Assembly (NCBI GenBank): GCA_018398815.1
Contig: CM031618.1
Coordinates: forward strand, 48,883,681-48,947,680
Reading direction: 5' to 3'
Source: Conus ventricosus
Taxonomy: Eukaryota; Mollusca; Gastropoda; Neogastropoda; Conidae
Length of the DNA: 64,000 bases
Shown here: positions 62,842 to 64,000 of the stretch, piece by piece
Layout of the letters: each line of letters begins with the position of its first letter
Numbering within the stretch: the stretch's first letter is position 1
Made by a program: the position numbers and the translations under genes
The notes under the pieces: generated by a model
The model's database searches: none
The model's input: the letters and a program-made list of their open reading frames with translations, nothing else
Told to the model about the DNA's origin: nothing

Positions 62842-63248
62842 TCAGCCAATATTATGCGCAACAAAATACACAACGGTCATACCAAAGACGATAAACGGAT
62901 TTCTTGCATCTTTTGTTTTTCTGATGGATGATAAAAGTCGCTGAATTTTGGTGGGGGCAATGTCTCGATTGGTTTGCTTGTTACAAGATAATACTCTTTT
63001 ATTGCCTGTCAACGTCTTTTAAATGTGTAAGCTGCATGTCCCTGTTTTTTCAGTTTGTTATTAATAAAATCTAACTGCTCAATTCTCTGCTTTTCATAGT
63101 GATCTTGTGCTGCGGCTAGTTGCTCCACAGCTTTGTTATGTCTTTTTCTCTCACCGTCATCCCGCAGTTTACTAAACGCGTAATTACTTCCGCTAAAAGC
63201 AAGCGCATTAACCACAGTGCCGCCTATCATCATTACGAGTGAAGCCAT
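62842..63248 (-). CDS. Element-encoded membrane protein with two hydrophobic ends (frameshifted)
   Basis: ATG at 63248 opens with a hydrophobic segment (MASLVMMIGGTVVNALAF). A charged, coiled-coil-like middle follows (residues about 28-70, with KRHNKAVEQL and KQRIEQLDFINNKL). After a shift near 63018-63025 comes a YY-containing stretch, and after a second shift near 62900-62910 a C-terminal hydrophobic helix (MTVVYFVAHNIG) with a stop at 62842-62844. Two helices around a coiled coil suggest a membrane-anchored, possibly virion-membrane or bilayer-remodelling protein. That role is inference; the family is, to my knowledge, uncharacterised. It lies 22 bp after the upstream gene's stop and 6 bp before the integrase start. 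Confidence 0.6.
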
Positions 63249-63270
63249 TTTTATAAATGTATTTTTAATT

Positions 63271-63501
63271 TTACATATTAATACTGTCTGGAATTATTCC
63301 TTGCTTAACTAGAAAATCTTTCGTAGCAAATGAAGCTGTAATAATAGCAATCAGCTTTGCTGAGTCTTCAAAGTCTAGTTTGCCAAGATCTGCCGGTTTT
63401 ATTTTTAAACAGGCTTTTACCGAGCATTGTGTATCCTACACTTAGGCCCCAATAACAGCAGAATGGTATACAAGGTTGGTAACAGTTTTTTCGGTGCTCA
63501 T
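63271..63501 (-). CDS. Short element gene, about 76 codons (two apparent frameshifts)
   Basis: ATG at 63501 reads MSTEKTVTNLVYHSAVIG and then breaks at a GGGGCC run near 63442-63446. After a second break near an A run at 63405-63412, the frame reads KPADLGKLDFEDSAKLIAI and ends in VKQGIIPDSINM with TAA at 63271-63273. A hydrophobic first half and a small helical second half are visible. It is too short and broken to appear as one open frame, but spacing and composition fit a real gene: the divergent plus-strand start is 36 bp upstream and the next minus gene starts 22 bp downstream. Function unknown. Confidence 0.5.
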
Positions 63502-63537
63502 TTTAAAAAATAAAATAATTATAATTAATAAAAAAAC
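63502..63537. promoter_or_regulatory. 36-bp divergent intergenic region
   Basis: An almost pure A/T segment (AAAATAAAATAATTATAATT) between oppositely oriented start codons. It probably holds or overlaps promoter elements for both directions, but no specific binding motif can be assigned. Confidence 0.35.
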
Positions 63538-64000
63538 ATGAACAGCGATGATCTGCTAGAGCTACAGAGCGGCCTAAACCGTCTTGGACTTACAAATGAA
63601 GAAGTTGATGACCAAGCTATTATGTCCAAAAAGGAAAGGCTGTATTCTTTGGCAGCATGTGGAAAAACAAAACAGTACCTCGGAAATGAATTCAGCATAG
63701 AACAGATTCAACAAATGTCGCCACAAGACATTGTAAAGTATCATAACAGGTATGAAGCGCAACTGGGATCAAGAATGGTAAAAAGTTGGGCAAACGGTTC
63801 TTAGTTTGTACACTAAACTAGTCAGTAGATTTGCTCCCATTGATTCTGAACAAGACTTTATGTATGATTTAACGCAGGATCCAGTTTTAACAAAGTCATT
63901 AGAGTCTCTAAGCTGTGATCTATATTACAGATTCGGAACATTGTTATCACCATTAATCATGGGATTAATTACTTTTAATCATATAGATTTTATTTCCCTT
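63538..64000 (+). CDS. Element-encoded protein of unknown function, runs off the window
   Basis: ATG at 63538 opens MNSDDLLELQSGLNRLGLTN. A charged N-terminal third (IMSKKERLYSLA, SIEQIQQMSPQDIVKYHNRY) is followed by RMVKSW. The frame then breaks at a GGG run near 63788-63790 and continues open in another frame to the window end, including SRFAPIDSEQDF, SCDLYYRFGTLLSPL and a hydrophobic tail near the edge. At least 150 residues are expected. The family resembles uncharacterised proteins next to Polinton-like integrases in invertebrates. It is transcribed divergently from the three minus-strand genes. Function unknown. Confidence 0.6.

Larger units (their letters stand above)
62154..64000. mobile_element. 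Polinton/adintovirus-like element, partial
   Basis: A block of four closely packed genes is visible: three on the minus strand (63501-63271, 63248-62842, 62835-62218) and one on the plus strand from 63538 off the window end. Gene spacings are 22, 6 and 36 bp. The integrase is of the kind found in Polintons/Mavericks and adintoviruses. The other three products belong, as far as I recall, to uncharacterised families that recur beside such integrases in cnidarian and mollusc genomes. No capsid or DNA polymerase gene is in view, and the terminal inverted repeats are outside the window or in the gap. Confidence 0.65.

Overview
The window looks like draft animal nuclear DNA, most probably from a mollusc and perhaps a caenogastropod. 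The evidence is repeat content, not a diagnostic gene: very dense (CA/GT)n, (GA/CT)n and AT microsatellites, tRNA-headed SINEs, decayed non-LTR retrotransposons, a Penelope-like retroelement and a Polinton-like gene block. No prokaryotic operon, rRNA or intact tRNA gene was seen. Three runs of N (1000, 100 and 1000 bases) mark scaffold joins. Homopolymers are often inflated or deflated, so single-base frameshifts cannot be taken as proof of gene decay.

Layout. 1-15.45 kb: an array of a complex satellite (monomers about 2 kb, each carrying (GA)n, (CT)n and (GT)n tracts), broken at 3.6-6.65 kb by a decayed minus-strand LINE. 15.45-29.1 kb: mostly single-copy DNA with two SINEs in opposite orientation, several minisatellites (28, 45, 41 and 48 bp periods), CA clusters, and a possible small secreted-peptide gene (exons at 25.0, 25.3 and 27.1 kb). 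30.1-42.26 kb: the same satellite family in the opposite orientation, so the central region sits between inverted arrays. 42.4-55.5 kb: a second composite repeat built around a 40-bp minisatellite, with a roughly 4.3 kb inverted pair of Penelope-like reverse transcriptase copies inside it (45.2-49.5 kb). 55.7-61.1 kb: a LINE 3' end, a tandem 550-bp duplication, and 30-bp and 94-bp minisatellites.

62.15-64.0 kb: the end of a Polinton/adintovirus-like mobile element. It holds three closely spaced minus-strand genes (a small protein, a two-helix membrane protein and a DDE integrase) diverging from a plus-strand gene that runs off the window. Spacings of 6, 22 and 36 bp make this block virus-like and unlike the rest of the window.

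Almost all other open frames are chance frames in low-complexity DNA. The best coding candidates are the Polinton-like block, the retroelement reverse transcriptase remnants and the hypothetical secreted-peptide exons.
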